From positions 186,001-250,000 of the forward strand of contig NZ_WWCS01000003.1 of the NCBI RefSeq assembly GCF_009857535.1: a stretch of DNA of 64,000 nt, read 5' to 3'. The notes under the pieces were generated by a model, which saw only the letters and a program-made list of their open reading frames with translations, was not told where the DNA came from and did not search any database. Origin of the DNA: Duganella margarita. Lineage in GTDB: Bacteria > Pseudomonadota > Gammaproteobacteria > Burkholderiales > Burkholderiaceae_D. Position numbers and translations under genes: made by a program. Shown in pieces: positions 41,423 to 50,036 of the stretch (position 1 is its first letter; the number at the start of each line of letters is the position of its first letter).

Positions 41423-42043
41423 ATGACGAAGGCTACACTCTGGATGGTCGACGCGGATGCGGTGGCGGAGGCCGATTTGCAGCGCTGGCGCGGCTGGCTG
41501 TCGGCGGACGAGATGGCGCGTCATCAGCGTTTCGTGCGCGCGCAGCGGCAGCGCCAGTTCATCGTCGGCCGTGTGCTGTTGCGGATGATGCTGGCGCGCC
41601 TGCTGGGCGTGACGCCGCAGGAGATCCGGCTCGACGAGCAGGTGGGCAAGGCCCCGCGCCTGGCAGCGCCGGTAGTCAAGGGTGTGGCGCCGGGCTTCAG
41701 CATTTCGCACAGCGGCCGCTGGGTGGCGTGTGCGGTCAGTGCTCAAACCGCGCTGGGACTGGATATCGAGGTGAAGGATGCAGCGCGCGACCTGAACGCG
41801 CTGGCGGCGCAGGCGTTCGATAGCGGCGAGATGCTGCAGTGGGAGCGTCTGCAAGGCTTGCCAGACGATGAGCCTGTCGAAGGCTTTTACCGTTTGTGGA
41901 GCGAGAAGGAAGCCCGCTTCAAGCTGGGCGTAGCAGCCGGCGGACACTGTGTCGTGCTGCCGCATGCCGAATTGTCGGTGGTGCTGTGCAGCGAGCAGCC
42001 GCTGGACAAGCCGCCGCCGATAGAACTCGTTACGCTTGAATAA
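41423..42043 (+). CDS. 4'-phosphopantetheinyl transferase (Sfp type)
   Basis: 206 residues. Conserved: RFIVGR-like FIVGRVLLRMMLA, FSISHSGRWVACAVS, Mg-binding GLDIEV and WSEKEARFKLG. It transfers phosphopantetheine from CoA to carrier proteins of fatty-acid, polyketide or non-ribosomal peptide synthesis. The ATG at 41423 is preferred; the longer in-frame stretch overlaps the ABC gene. No synthase genes are in the window. Ends in a bidirectional terminator. Confidence 0.88.
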   Translation: MTKATLWMVDADAVAEADLQRWRGWLSADEMARHQRFVRAQRQRQFIVGRVLLRMMLARLLGVTPQEIRLDEQVGKAPRLAAPVVKGVAPGFSISHSGRWVACAVSAQTALGLDIEVKDAARDLNALAAQAFDSGEMLQWERLQGLPDDEPVEGFYRLWSEKEARFKLGVAAGGHCVVLPHAELSVVLCSEQPLDKPPPIELVTLE

Positions 42044-42070
42044 AAAAAGCCGGCGCATTGCCGGCTTTTT
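42044..42070. terminator. Bidirectional terminator between convergent genes
   Basis: AAAAAGCCGGC (42044-42054), 5-base loop, GCCGGCTTTTT (42060-42070). A perfect 11-bp stem with A- and T-tracts serves both the phosphopantetheinyl transferase (+) and the barrel protein (-). Confidence 0.92.
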
Positions 42071-42086
42071 GTTTCAGCGTTAGAGC

Positions 42087-42647
42087 TTAGAAAGCGTAAC
42101 GCACACCAACCGATACCAGGTTGGCTTTGATGCTGGCGTCGCCGTCTTTGGCGACTTTGCCGAAGTACTCGTACTCCGCGACGAAGCTGACGTTCTTGTT
42201 CAGTACATACGCTGCGCCAGCGCTGATGTATGGCGAGGTTTGGTTGTCGGACGCGCTGTCCGAGTAGCCTGGCGCCGATGCCGACACTTTGACGTGGTTG
42301 TAGGCGACGCCCAGTTTGCCGATCAGCGCGAACTGTTCGTTCAGTGGCAGGGTGCCCACGGCAGCCACGTACAGCGATTGCGGTTTCGATGCGATGCGCG
42401 CGCCGTAGCCGGTTTTTTCTACTTCACGCAGGTCGGCGAAGCCGATTTCGGCGCCGATGTTCTGGGTGTAGTTGTAGCCGCCGTACACCTTGTACGCGGT
42501 TTTGTGTTCTTTGATCGACAGGCCGTCGAGGTCTACTTTCTGCTCGGCGCGACCGACGTTGCCGCCGACGTAGTAGTTGCCTTCAGCGTGAGCGGCCAGT
42601 GGAGCAGCCAGTGCTGCGATCAGTGCGAACAAGATATTCTTTTTCAT
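42087..42647 (-). CDS. Small outer-membrane beta-barrel protein (OmpA-barrel-like)
   Basis: 186 residues with signal peptide (ILFALIAALAAPLAAHA), then alternating amphipathic strands: YYVGGNVGRAEQKVD, AYKVYGGYNYTQNIGAEIGFADL, LIGKLGVAYNHVKV, FVAEYEYFGKV and terminal LVSVGVRYAF with C-terminal Phe. Length fits an eight-stranded barrel. Role unknown; such proteins give membrane stability or adhesion. Monocistronic. Confidence 0.85.
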   Translation of the reverse strand: MKKNILFALIAALAAPLAAHAEGNYYVGGNVGRAEQKVDLDGLSIKEHKTAYKVYGGYNYTQNIGAEIGFADLREVEKTGYGARIASKPQSLYVAAVGTLPLNEQFALIGKLGVAYNHVKVSASAPGYSDSASDNQTSPYISAGAAYVLNKNVSFVAEYEYFGKVAKDGDASIKANLVSVGVRYAF

Positions 42648-42773
42648 TTGCTATTCCCTAAAGTGTGGCTAGAAAAGCAAAACGGAACAACCTGCGTGCT
42701 GCGGTTGTTCCGTTTCGCTGGGGCAACATTATATAGAAGAATACTCAATCATGCAAATGTCATTCAAGTAGCG

Positions 42774-43403
42774 TTAGTCCAGGCTCCAGACGTATTGCAT
42801 TTTAGTCCACAGTTGCTGGGGCACGCCGTCCACGGTGCCGGGCTTGAATTTGCACAGGCTCAGGCCGGCCTGGGCGGCACGGTCGAGGTCGCGGAAGCCG
42901 CTGGTTTTCTCGATACGCGAGTCGGCTACTTTGCCGTCGACACCGATCAGGAAGGCTAGCAGGACGGTGCCGGTGTCGCCGTTGCGCAGCGCGTTTTTCG
43001 GGTAATCCGGCTTGGTGCAGGCTTGCGCGTCCACCACGGCGGCCGTCACCACCGGCGCCGCTTTGGCCGCCGTCGGCTTGACGCCGGTGTCGGCGGTTCC
43101 GCCCATCGGCGGCTGGGCCGGTGGCTGATCCGGCATGGAGCGGGCCGTGACGTTGGGCGGTGACTGTACCGGGATGTCGAACGGGATCTCCGGCACGAAG
43201 ATATCGGGGCGCGTCATTTTAGGCAGTTCCACCTGCGGATCAAGCGGCTTTGGCTTGGGCGGATCAAGGGTGGGCACCAGATCGACCACCGACGCTGACG
43301 GCTTGAATATCGTCAGCTTGGAACCGTGCAGGAACACAGCCAACAGCGCGACGTGCAGCAGAACGACGGTGCTCATGCCGGTCAGGTTCTTCTTTTGGTC
43401 CAT
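42774..43403 (-). CDS. TonB-family energy-transducing protein
   Basis: 209 residues from the ATG at 43403 (AGGAG upstream). One N-terminal membrane anchor (MSTVVLLHVALLAVFLHG), a Pro-rich periplasmic span (LDPPKPKPLDPQVELPK) and a C-terminal TonB domain (DYPKNALRNGDTGTVLLAFLIGVDGKVADSRIEKTSGF...LDRAAQAGLS). Could energise the TonB receptors nearby; no exbB/exbD adjoin it. Confidence 0.85.
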   Translation of the reverse strand: MDQKKNLTGMSTVVLLHVALLAVFLHGSKLTIFKPSASVVDLVPTLDPPKPKPLDPQVELPKMTRPDIFVPEIPFDIPVQSPPNVTARSMPDQPPAQPPMGGTADTGVKPTAAKAAPVVTAAVVDAQACTKPDYPKNALRNGDTGTVLLAFLIGVDGKVADSRIEKTSGFRDLDRAAQAGLSLCKFKPGTVDGVPQQLWTKMQYVWSLD

Positions 43404-43535
43404 GGTTACTCCTTGGTGGTGGGTGGAATTGCTATGTGTTGGAAGTATACTATTCCATGATATAGCAAAATAAAAGAGATTTTTGCGCAATGACGTTGTG
43501 ATATGCTTCGCACAAGGCATGCTTTGGAGTAGAAA

Positions 43536-44174
43536 ATGAAAAAAATACGCGTGATGCTGGCGGACGATCATCCCATCGTGATGACTGGTTTCGCCATGTC
43601 GCTGCAAGGGCAGGGGTTGGACGTGGTGGCGCAGGCGCGCACGCCGGCCGAGGCGCTGGCGCAGTACCAGGAATTGAAGCCGGACGTGATCGTGCTGGAC
43701 ATCCGTTTCGGCGAACAGTTGACCGGGCTCGATGTGGCCAGGCAGATTCTGGCGCAGACGCCGTCCGCCGCCATCGTCTTCCTCAGCCAGTTCGACCAGG
43801 ATAGCCTGATCAAGGAAACCTACCGCCTCGGCGGCCGCGCCTTCATGACCAAGGATTGCGATCCGGCCGATCTGGCGGCGGCGGTGAAACGCGCGCATGA
43901 CGGCGAGTTGTACTTCCTGCCGCATATCGCCGAGCGGCTGGCCAACCTGTCGGTGCGCGGCGACGCGTCGCCGCAGTCGCAGCTGGACGAGCGCGCGCTG
44001 GAGATTTTCACGCTGATGGCGGAAGGTCTGACCAACGCGGAGATCGCCGAGAAGCTGGACGTCTCCACCAAGACCATCAGCAATATCAGCCAGGCGGTGA
44101 AGGAGAAGCTGGGCGTGCATCGTCCGGCCTATATCACGCGGCTGGCGGTCAAGCATGGGCTGATTGAGCCTTGA
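43536..44174 (+). CDS. NarL/LuxR-family response regulator
   Basis: 212 residues: receiver domain (VMLADDHPIVMTGFAMSL, phospho-Asp in VIVLDIRFGEQLTG, FMTKDCDPADL) and a C-terminal LuxR-type HTH (EIFTLMAEGLTNAEIAEKLDVSTKTISNI). Divergent from the TonB-family gene and overlapping the downstream kinase by four bases (TTGA). Possible control of the neighbouring TonB genes is an inference. Confidence 0.92.
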   Translation: MKKIRVMLADDHPIVMTGFAMSLQGQGLDVVAQARTPAEALAQYQELKPDVIVLDIRFGEQLTGLDVARQILAQTPSAAIVFLSQFDQDSLIKETYRLGGRAFMTKDCDPADLAAAVKRAHDGELYFLPHIAERLANLSVRGDASPQSQLDERALEIFTLMAEGLTNAEIAEKLDVSTKTISNISQAVKEKLGVHRPAYITRLAVKHGLIEP

Positions 44175-45451
44175 GGCGCTGGCATTGGCGCCACTGGAGC
44201 GTGCGCACGCGCCTGATGGCGATGACCGCCCTGCCGCTGGCCTATCTGTTCTGTACCTTTGTCTGGTACGCGTATCAATCGCGCTTGTCGGAGGTGCGCG
44301 AGGAGCTGGCGGAGCGCGGGCCGCTGGTGGCCAAGGTGCTGGCCGACAGCAGTGAATTTAGTCTGGTGTCGCGCCGCTATGATGACCTGAAGCTGACCAT
44401 TAACGGCCTGCTGCGCGCGGACCCCAGCATCCAGCGCATCGAGGTGCTGGATGCGCAGCGGCGAGGGTTGGTGCAGGCGGTTGCGCGCGCGGGCAGCGCT
44501 TCGCCGCACGAGCTGCGCTACGACGAGGCGCCGATTCTCAAGCGCCTGATGTGGGTGTCCATGCTGGCTCCCGACGGCACGCCGTATCAGAAGGACCGTC
44601 CCGCCGCCAGCGGCATGACGGTGGAGACCATGGGCTATGTGCGGGTGACGATGTCGCCGTCGGCGTTGCTGCTCAAGCAGACGCGCAGGTTCTATGTGGA
44701 GCTGATGGTCGGCTGTCTCGGCCTGCTGGCCTGCGTGCTGCTGGCGTGGCAGCTGGCCAAGGGACTGGATGCGTCGCTGCAGGCGTCGATGCGCGCGCTG
44801 CGCGAGGCGGATGACGAGAAGCGGCGCTTGATCCGCAAGGTTAATACTGCGGTGGAAGATGAACGTCAGAGCATCGCGCTGGAAATCCATGATGAACTCA
44901 ACGCCACGCTGATCGCGGTGCGGCTGGAGGCGCAGCGGATTGCCGCCATCAGTCCGGAGGGCGAGGCGCGCGAGAAGGCGCAGTCCATCATCAAGCTGGC
45001 GCTGGGTTTGTACAACAGCGGCCGCGCGCTGGTGCGCCGTTTGCGGCCGGAAGTGCTGGACATGCTCGGGCTGGACGGCGCGGTGGAGGAGATGATGCGC
45101 CACTACGACAGCGCGCGCAGCGGTTGTCGTTTCGATTTACAGGCGCAGGGTGACTTCTCGAAGATGGAAGCCGGAGTTGCTATCTCCGCGTACCGGATCG
45201 TGCAGGAGGCGCTGTCCAACATCGTCAAGCATGCGCGGGCTACGCAGGCGTCGGTGCAGCTGGCGCTGGAAGACGGCGAGTTGCACATGCAAATCAGCGA
45301 CAACGGCGCCGGCTTCGATCCGGCCGAGGCCTCATCCGGCATCGGCATGGTGGGAATGCGCGAGCGCGTGTACGCCCTCAATGGCCGCATTGCCATCGAT
45401 ACCTGCCTCGGCGCCGGTACGCGTATCACCATTGCAATGCCAATTCGATAA
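44171..45451 (+). CDS. NarX/DegS-type sensor histidine kinase
   Basis: 426 residues: N-terminal transmembrane helix (AMTALPLAYLFCTFVWYAY), periplasmic domain, second helix (GCLGLLACVLLAWQLA), HisKA_3 with phospho-His in ERQSIALEIHDELNATL and HATPase (SNIVKHARATQASV, DNGAGFDP, GIGMVGMRERV). TTG at 44171 gives a four-base overlap with the regulator; a GTG at 44201 is the alternative. Ends 86 bases before a Fur-controlled receptor. Confidence 0.88.
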   Translation: MRRWHWRHWSVRTRLMAMTALPLAYLFCTFVWYAYQSRLSEVREELAERGPLVAKVLADSSEFSLVSRRYDDLKLTINGLLRADPSIQRIEVLDAQRRGLVQAVARAGSASPHELRYDEAPILKRLMWVSMLAPDGTPYQKDRPAASGMTVETMGYVRVTMSPSALLLKQTRRFYVELMVGCLGLLACVLLAWQLAKGLDASLQASMRALREADDEKRRLIRKVNTAVEDERQSIALEIHDELNATLIAVRLEAQRIAAISPEGEAREKAQSIIKLALGLYNSGRALVRRLRPEVLDMLGLDGAVEEMMRHYDSARSGCRFDLQAQGDFSKMEAGVAISAYRIVQEALSNIVKHARATQASVQLALEDGELHMQISDNGAGFDPAEASSGIGMVGMRERVYALNGRIAIDTCLGAGTRITIAMPIR

Positions 45452-45464
45452 ATTTTTCTCTTTG

Positions 45465-45483
45465 AATGTAAACGATTCTCATT
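45465..45483 (+). promoter_or_regulatory. Fur box 1
   Basis: AATGTAAACGATTCTCATT matches AATGAGAATGATTCTCATT, a common Fur 19-mer form, at 16 of 19 positions. It is 55 bases before the TonB-receptor start. Confidence 0.75.
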
Positions 45484-45494
45484 TAATATTCTTA

Positions 45495-45513
45495 TTTGGG
45501 AATGGTTCTCATT
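45495..45513 (+). promoter_or_regulatory. Fur box 2
   Basis: TTTGGGAATGGTTCTCATT matches the same 19-mer at 15 positions. It is 11 bases downstream of box 1 and ends 24 bases before the ATG, overlapping the likely leader. A tandem arrangement suggests tight iron repression. Confidence 0.72.
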
Positions 45514-45537
45514 CAATAAAAAAGGGGAAATAGGGAA

Positions 45538-47691
45538 ATGCGCATCAAGGTGATGGTGGTGGCGCTGGCCGGAGTCATGGCTGGCTGGGCAGTGCAGGCG
45601 GAAGAGGTGGAGACGATGGAACCGGTCGAGCAGGTGGTGATCACCGGCGACAAGCTGAAACGCACGGAAATCGACAGCAGCGCCAGCGTCGGCGCGCGCA
45701 ACCGCCGCCAGATCGCTGAATCCGGCATGTCGTCGCTGGACGAGGTGGCCGCGCAGATGGCCAACGTCGGCACCGCCGAAAACCTGTCGATCCGCGGCGT
45801 GCAGGCTTATGGTCCGACCGGCGGTGGCGGCAAAACCATCACGCTGGTGGTGGACGGCGTGCCGCAGGACGGCTTTGGCCAGGACATCGCCAATCTGAGC
45901 GTATGGGACGCCGACCGCGTGGAAGTGCTGCGCGGGCCGCAGTCCACCAACCAGGGCCGCAACTCGCTGGCCGGCGCGGTGGTGCTGAAAACGCGCGACC
46001 CGCAGGATGCGCGTGATTTCAGCTACCGCGTCAGCGCCGGCAACCAGCATGCGCACCGTGAGGCGATCGCCGGCGGCGGCGCCATCGTGGAAGATGTGCT
46101 GGCCGGACGCGTCTCGGTGGAGCAGCACAAGCGCGACGGTGACGTCTACAACCCCACCCGCGACGACCGCCGCTCCAATCACGACGATGGCTACACGCTG
46201 CGCGGCAAGCTGCGCATCACGCCGTGGGGCGACAACTACCAGGCGCTGGTGACGCTGGTGGACGACAAGCAGGAGCGCGGCTACGGCAATGTGGAAGCGG
46301 TCAAGGTGCCGGCGTCGGCGCGCGAGAATTTCTCCAATGAGCCGCGCGACACGGTCAACCGCACGCGCTCGGCCGCGCTGGAGCAGACCTTCCGCGCGCT
46401 GGGCGCCGACATCACATTGCTGACGACGTATTCGCACAACCGCTACAGCCGCATCCAGGATTACGATGGCACCGAGCTGCGGCAAGGCTATCGCGATGGC
46501 GTCAACATCGACCGCCAGTGGGTGCAGGAGGCGCGCGCCAATTTCGACACGCTGGTGGCCGGCAACAAGCTGAAAGGCGTGGTCGGCCTGTACTATTCGC
46601 AGCAGTACTACGACGGCGACGACCTGTTCACGGTGCCGGTGTCGTATGTGCTGGGACTGACCGGCCAGTGCCGCGTGCAGGCCGCCTGTGAGGCCCAGTA
46701 CGGCGCCGATTTCATCAACCGGCGCCAGATGCAGAACAACGCCAGCAAAACGCGCGCGGCGTACGGCGAGGCGGACTACGTGGTCGGCAAGCTGACGCTG
46801 ACGGCGGGCATGCGCTTCGACGGCGAGCGCCAGAAGCGCATCCTGCAGTCCGAGACCAACGGCACCTCGGCGCTGGCCAAGCAGGTGTTCACGCAACTGA
46901 TCCGCGGCGGCGTGTTCGCGCCGGACAATGTGCAGGACCTTGGCACCGATAACTCGGTGTGGCTGCCAAAGCTGGGGCTGCGTTATGCGCTGGCGCCGGA
47001 GTGGGTGGCGGGCCTGACGGCGCAGCGCGGCTACCGTACCGGTGGTGTCGACTACAGTTACCAGCGCGGTTCGCACGCCTACGGGCCGGAATACACCAAG
47101 AACTATGAAGCGTCGCTCAAGGGAGTGCTGGAAAGCGGCCTGATGGTGTCGCTCAACGCCTACCGGGTCAACTGGACCGACCAGCAGGTTGACGTCGGCC
47201 GCAATTCGCTCGACACCTATCTGGTCAACGCCGGCAGCTCGCGCCTGCAAGGGGTGGAAGCGGAAGTGCGGGGCAAGGTCGCGCCAACCCTGGAGTTGTT
47301 CGGCGCGCTGGGCCTGGCCCGCACCAAATTCCTCGACTTCGTGTCACCGACCGGCGATTACACCGGACATCAGTTTGGGCGTTCGCCGCGCCAGACGCAG
47401 TCGGTCGGCTTCAGCTGGACGCCGGGGCGCTGGATGCTCAACATGAACCTGCAGCACGCCGACGGCACCTACATGGATGCCGCCAACATCGACCGCAACG
47501 ACGGCCACACCACGCTGGGTGGCAAGGCCACCTATGAGCTCAGCAAGGGCGTCACGCTGTTCGCCTACGGCAGCAATCTGACCAACCAGACCTACATCAC
47601 CGCCAACAAGCTGGTGTCCGTGACCGGCCGCTACAACGTGGCGCTGGGCGCTGCACGCCAGTTCGGCTTCGGTGTGCAGGGCACGCTGTAA
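45538..47691 (+). CDS. Fur-regulated TonB-dependent siderophore-type receptor
   Basis: 717 residues: signal peptide (VMVVALAGVMAGWAVQA), TonB-box/plug region (EQVVITGDKLKRTEIDSS, NLSIRGVQAYGPTGGGGKTITLVVDGVPQDG, DRVEVLRGPQSTNQGRNSLAGAVVLKTRDP) and a barrel ending GFGVQGTL. Upstream purine-rich AAAAGGGGAAA serves the ATG at 45538. Two Fur boxes and downstream PepSY-type genes indicate ferric-siderophore or related iron uptake; the ligand is not identifiable. Confidence 0.9.
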   Translation: MRIKVMVVALAGVMAGWAVQAEEVETMEPVEQVVITGDKLKRTEIDSSASVGARNRRQIAESGMSSLDEVAAQMANVGTAENLSIRGVQAYGPTGGGGKTITLVVDGVPQDGFGQDIANLSVWDADRVEVLRGPQSTNQGRNSLAGAVVLKTRDPQDARDFSYRVSAGNQHAHREAIAGGGAIVEDVLAGRVSVEQHKRDGDVYNPTRDDRRSNHDDGYTLRGKLRITPWGDNYQALVTLVDDKQERGYGNVEAVKVPASARENFSNEPRDTVNRTRSAALEQTFRALGADITLLTTYSHNRYSRIQDYDGTELRQGYRDGVNIDRQWVQEARANFDTLVAGNKLKGVVGLYYSQQYYDGDDLFTVPVSYVLGLTGQCRVQAACEAQYGADFINRRQMQNNASKTRAAYGEADYVVGKLTLTAGMRFDGERQKRILQSETNGTSALAKQVFTQLIRGGVFAPDNVQDLGTDNSVWLPKLGLRYALAPEWVAGLTAQRGYRTGGVDYSYQRGSHAYGPEYTKNYEASLKGVLESGLMVSLNAYRVNWTDQQVDVGRNSLDTYLVNAGSSRLQGVEAEVRGKVAPTLELFGALGLARTKFLDFVSPTGDYTGHQFGRSPRQTQSVGFSWTPGRWMLNMNLQHADGTYMDAANIDRNDGHTTLGGKATYELSKGVTLFAYGSNLTNQTYITANKLVSVTGRYNVALGAARQFGFGVQGTL

Positions 47692-47705
47692 CGCGGAGGG
47701 ATGGC

Positions 47706-47978
47706 ATGAACTGGATCTGTATCGGCGTGGCGGCATTGGCTGCGTTGTCTCTTTACCTGGCGTCGCCGCACCAGGCCTTGTGGCTGGCGGCGTTGCGGCG
47801 GCAGGCTTTCCTGCGCTGGCTGTCGGTGCCGCTGCTGGTGGCTTCCATCGCCACGGCGACTGAAACCTACGGCGCCTGGTGCGGCGTGTGCATGGCGCTG
47901 GCGGGCTTTATGACCACGCTGGTGGTGCTGCCTTACTTGGACGCGTGGCGTCGGAAGGGAGCGCGCCATGTGGGGTAA
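47706..47978 (+). CDS. Small inner-membrane protein, DUF3325-like
   Basis: 90 residues with three likely transmembrane helices (CIGVAALAALSLYLA, FLRWLSVPLLVASIATA, CGVCMALAGFMTTLVVLPYL). Small DUF3325 proteins accompany PepSY membrane proteins downstream of iron-regulated TonB receptors; the fit is by size, topology and position. Starts 14 bases after the receptor stop and overlaps the next gene by 11 bases. Confidence 0.7.
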   Translation: MNWICIGVAALAALSLYLASPHQALWLAALRRQAFLRWLSVPLLVASIATATETYGAWCGVCMALAGFMTTLVVLPYLDAWRRKGARHVG

Positions 47979-48237
47979 ATCGACTGCCGCCGTTTTTCTT
48001 GGCCTGCCGCTGTCAGTGCTGGCGGTTGGCTTTGCGGCGCTGCTCAGCAGCGACCAGGCCACCACCACGCTGCCTTGGCTGTTGTTGTTCTTTGTCGTGT
48101 GGATCGCCGTGATGACGTGCACCTTCCTGTTCAAGACCGGGCTGCGCGCCTGGCTGTGGATGAGCGGGCTGACCGTGGCCGGCTACGCCGCACTGCATTT
48201 TCTCAAGGCCAGTGGCCTGATCAGGATCGCCGCATGA
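47968..48237 (+). CDS. Small inner-membrane protein, DUF3649-like
   Basis: 89 residues with about three transmembrane helices (AVFLGLPLSVLAVGFAALL, LPWLLLFFVVWIAVMTCTFLF, WLWMSGLTVAGYAALHFL). Corresponds in position and character to the iron-transporter-associated DUF3649 proteins. Overlaps both neighbours (ATGA with the PepSY gene), so it is translationally coupled. Confidence 0.65.
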   Translation: MWGKSTAAVFLGLPLSVLAVGFAALLSSDQATTTLPWLLLFFVVWIAVMTCTFLFKTGLRAWLWMSGLTVAGYAALHFLKASGLIRIAA

Positions 48238-49793
48238 AGGCCGCGACTTTACGCACCTATATTTCGGTGCACACCTGGGTGGGGATTGTGGCGGGCTTCT
48301 TCCTGTTCATCGCCTTTTATGCGGGATCGGTGACGCTGTTCCATGAAGAGCTGCATGCGTGGGAGACGCCGCTAGCGCAAGCCGCCGCGCCCCAGCGCGA
48401 TCCGCAGGCGCTGATCGACGCGGTGCTGCAAGCGCACCCGAAAGCAAAGGATATGTTCTTCCTGCGCCTGCCGTCGAAGACCGCGCCAGAGATGGTGCTG
48501 GAATTCGACCAGCGCCACTTCCGCTTCGATGCCAGCGGCAAGCTGGAAGAGTTCCACGAACGTTCGCAACTGGTGGACTTCATCTACCGCCTGCATTACA
48601 CGGCGGGCTTGCCGAACAGCTGGGGCATCTATGTGCTGGGCGTGGTGTGCATCCTGTACGGGCTGGCGCTGGCCAGTGGGGTGATCATCTACGCACCCAG
48701 CTTCGTCAAGGACTTGTTCGCGCTGCGGATCGGAAAGAACATCAAGCGTATGTGGCAGGACGCGCACAACGCGATTGGCATTCTGTCGCTGCCGTTCCAC
48801 CTGATGTATGCGTGGAGCAGTGCGGTGCTGGCGCTGGGGATCATCCTGCTGGCGCCATTCCAGTACATGGTCTTCGACGGCAAGCTGCTGCAGCTGGTCG
48901 GGCAGGACATCAATGCCGCCGCGCCGCCGAAAGCATCCGGCACGGCGGCGCCGCTGATGCCGGCCGCGCAGCTGTTGGCCGAAGTGCAGCGCGCCGCGCC
49001 GGGCATCGAGATCGAAACCATGGTCTATCGCCAGGCCGGCGACGCCAATGCGCAGTTGCAGGCGTATGGGCCGATGCATCAGAGAACCGTGGCCAGCATC
49101 GGCGCGGTGGTGCTGAACGCCAGCAGCGGTAAGGTGCAGCGCGCGATGATGCCGGAGAATTTCAGCCCCGGCACGCGCTTCCTGCGCAGTTTGCAATCGC
49201 TGCACTTCGCCAGCTTTGGCGATATGGCGGTGCGGTGGATGTATTTCATACTCGGCCTGGCAGGAGCGTTCCTGTTCTACAGCGGCAACTTGCTGTGGAT
49301 CGAAGCGCGCCGCAAGCGGCAGAAACTGGTGCAGCCGCGCAGCGGCAAGCTGATGGCGCAAGCCACGCTCGGAGTATGCCTGGGCTGCGTGGCCGGCGTG
49401 TCGGCCGTATTCCTGGCGAATAAACTGGGACCGGCAGGGCAGTTGCCGCTGTGGGAGGCCCGCAGCTATTACGCGGTGTTCTTCGGCTGCGTGTTGTGGG
49501 CCTTCGCCCGTCCGCCGGCGCGCGCCGCGCATGAACTGTTAATGCTGTGCGCCGCGCTGACGCTGGCGGTGCCGCTGGCGCACTGGTGGAACACCGGCCT
49601 TGATCCGCTGCTGGCGCTGTTGCAGGGCGACGGCATCGTGACCGGCGTCGCCGTCATTGCGCTGCTGCTGGCGACGCTCTACTGGAAAATGGCCCGCGCC
49701 GCCTTGCAGCGCGGCCGCCACGGCGATCCGCACAGCGTCTGGTCGCTGCGTGCACCGGAGCAGGTGGAGCCACGGGTGCAGCAGGCAGCGTAA
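48234..49793 (+). CDS. PepSY-associated transmembrane protein (iron uptake operon)
   Basis: 519 residues. N-terminal SVHTWVGIVAGFFLFIAFYAGSV, then a PepSY-like periplasmic region, further helices (WGIYVLGVVCILYGLALASG; WQDAHNAIGILSLPFHLMYAW; MYFILGLAGAFLFYSGNLLWIEARRK). Family members are linked to inner-membrane ferric-siderophore reduction. ATG at 48234 overlaps the upstream stop; a longer frame lies inside the upstream gene. Last gene of the Fur-controlled operon. Confidence 0.88.
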   Translation: MKAATLRTYISVHTWVGIVAGFFLFIAFYAGSVTLFHEELHAWETPLAQAAAPQRDPQALIDAVLQAHPKAKDMFFLRLPSKTAPEMVLEFDQRHFRFDASGKLEEFHERSQLVDFIYRLHYTAGLPNSWGIYVLGVVCILYGLALASGVIIYAPSFVKDLFALRIGKNIKRMWQDAHNAIGILSLPFHLMYAWSSAVLALGIILLAPFQYMVFDGKLLQLVGQDINAAAPPKASGTAAPLMPAAQLLAEVQRAAPGIEIETMVYRQAGDANAQLQAYGPMHQRTVASIGAVVLNASSGKVQRAMMPENFSPGTRFLRSLQSLHFASFGDMAVRWMYFILGLAGAFLFYSGNLLWIEARRKRQKLVQPRSGKLMAQATLGVCLGCVAGVSAVFLANKLGPAGQLPLWEARSYYAVFFGCVLWAFARPPARAAHELLMLCAALTLAVPLAHWWNTGLDPLLALLQGDGIVTGVAVIALLLATLYWKMARAALQRGRHGDPHSVWSLRAPEQVEPRVQQAA

Positions 49794-49838
49794 ATTGGCG
49801 TATAGTGAATCCATGGCTTTACCGATGTGAGGTTCGTC

Positions 49839-50036
49839 ATGGAAACACTTGATCAGATGCTTATAGCGTACTCATCCGGAAAGCGCAGCCGCCGTGAGCT
49901 TGAGCAGGCCACTGGATTGTGGTTTGGCGACATATTGTCCGAACTCGCCCGGCTGGGCTTGCCGCTGCCTCGGGTTGACACACGTGCGCATTTTAACGAG
50001 GCGCAGCGGCAGCTATTCACGAAGGTGTTCGCATGA
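49839..50036 (+). CDS. Small putative antitoxin of a PIN-type pair
   Basis: 65 residues (METLDQMLIAYSSGKRSRRELEQATGLWFGDILSELARLGLPLPRVD). The middle resembles a short HTH/UPF0175-style DNA-binding segment. GTGAGG precedes ATG 49839. Its stop overlaps the PIN-like gene start (ATGA), the usual coupling of antitoxin and toxin. I do not recognise the family with certainty. Confidence 0.65.
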   Translation: METLDQMLIAYSSGKRSRRELEQATGLWFGDILSELARLGLPLPRVDTRAHFNEAQRQLFTKVFA

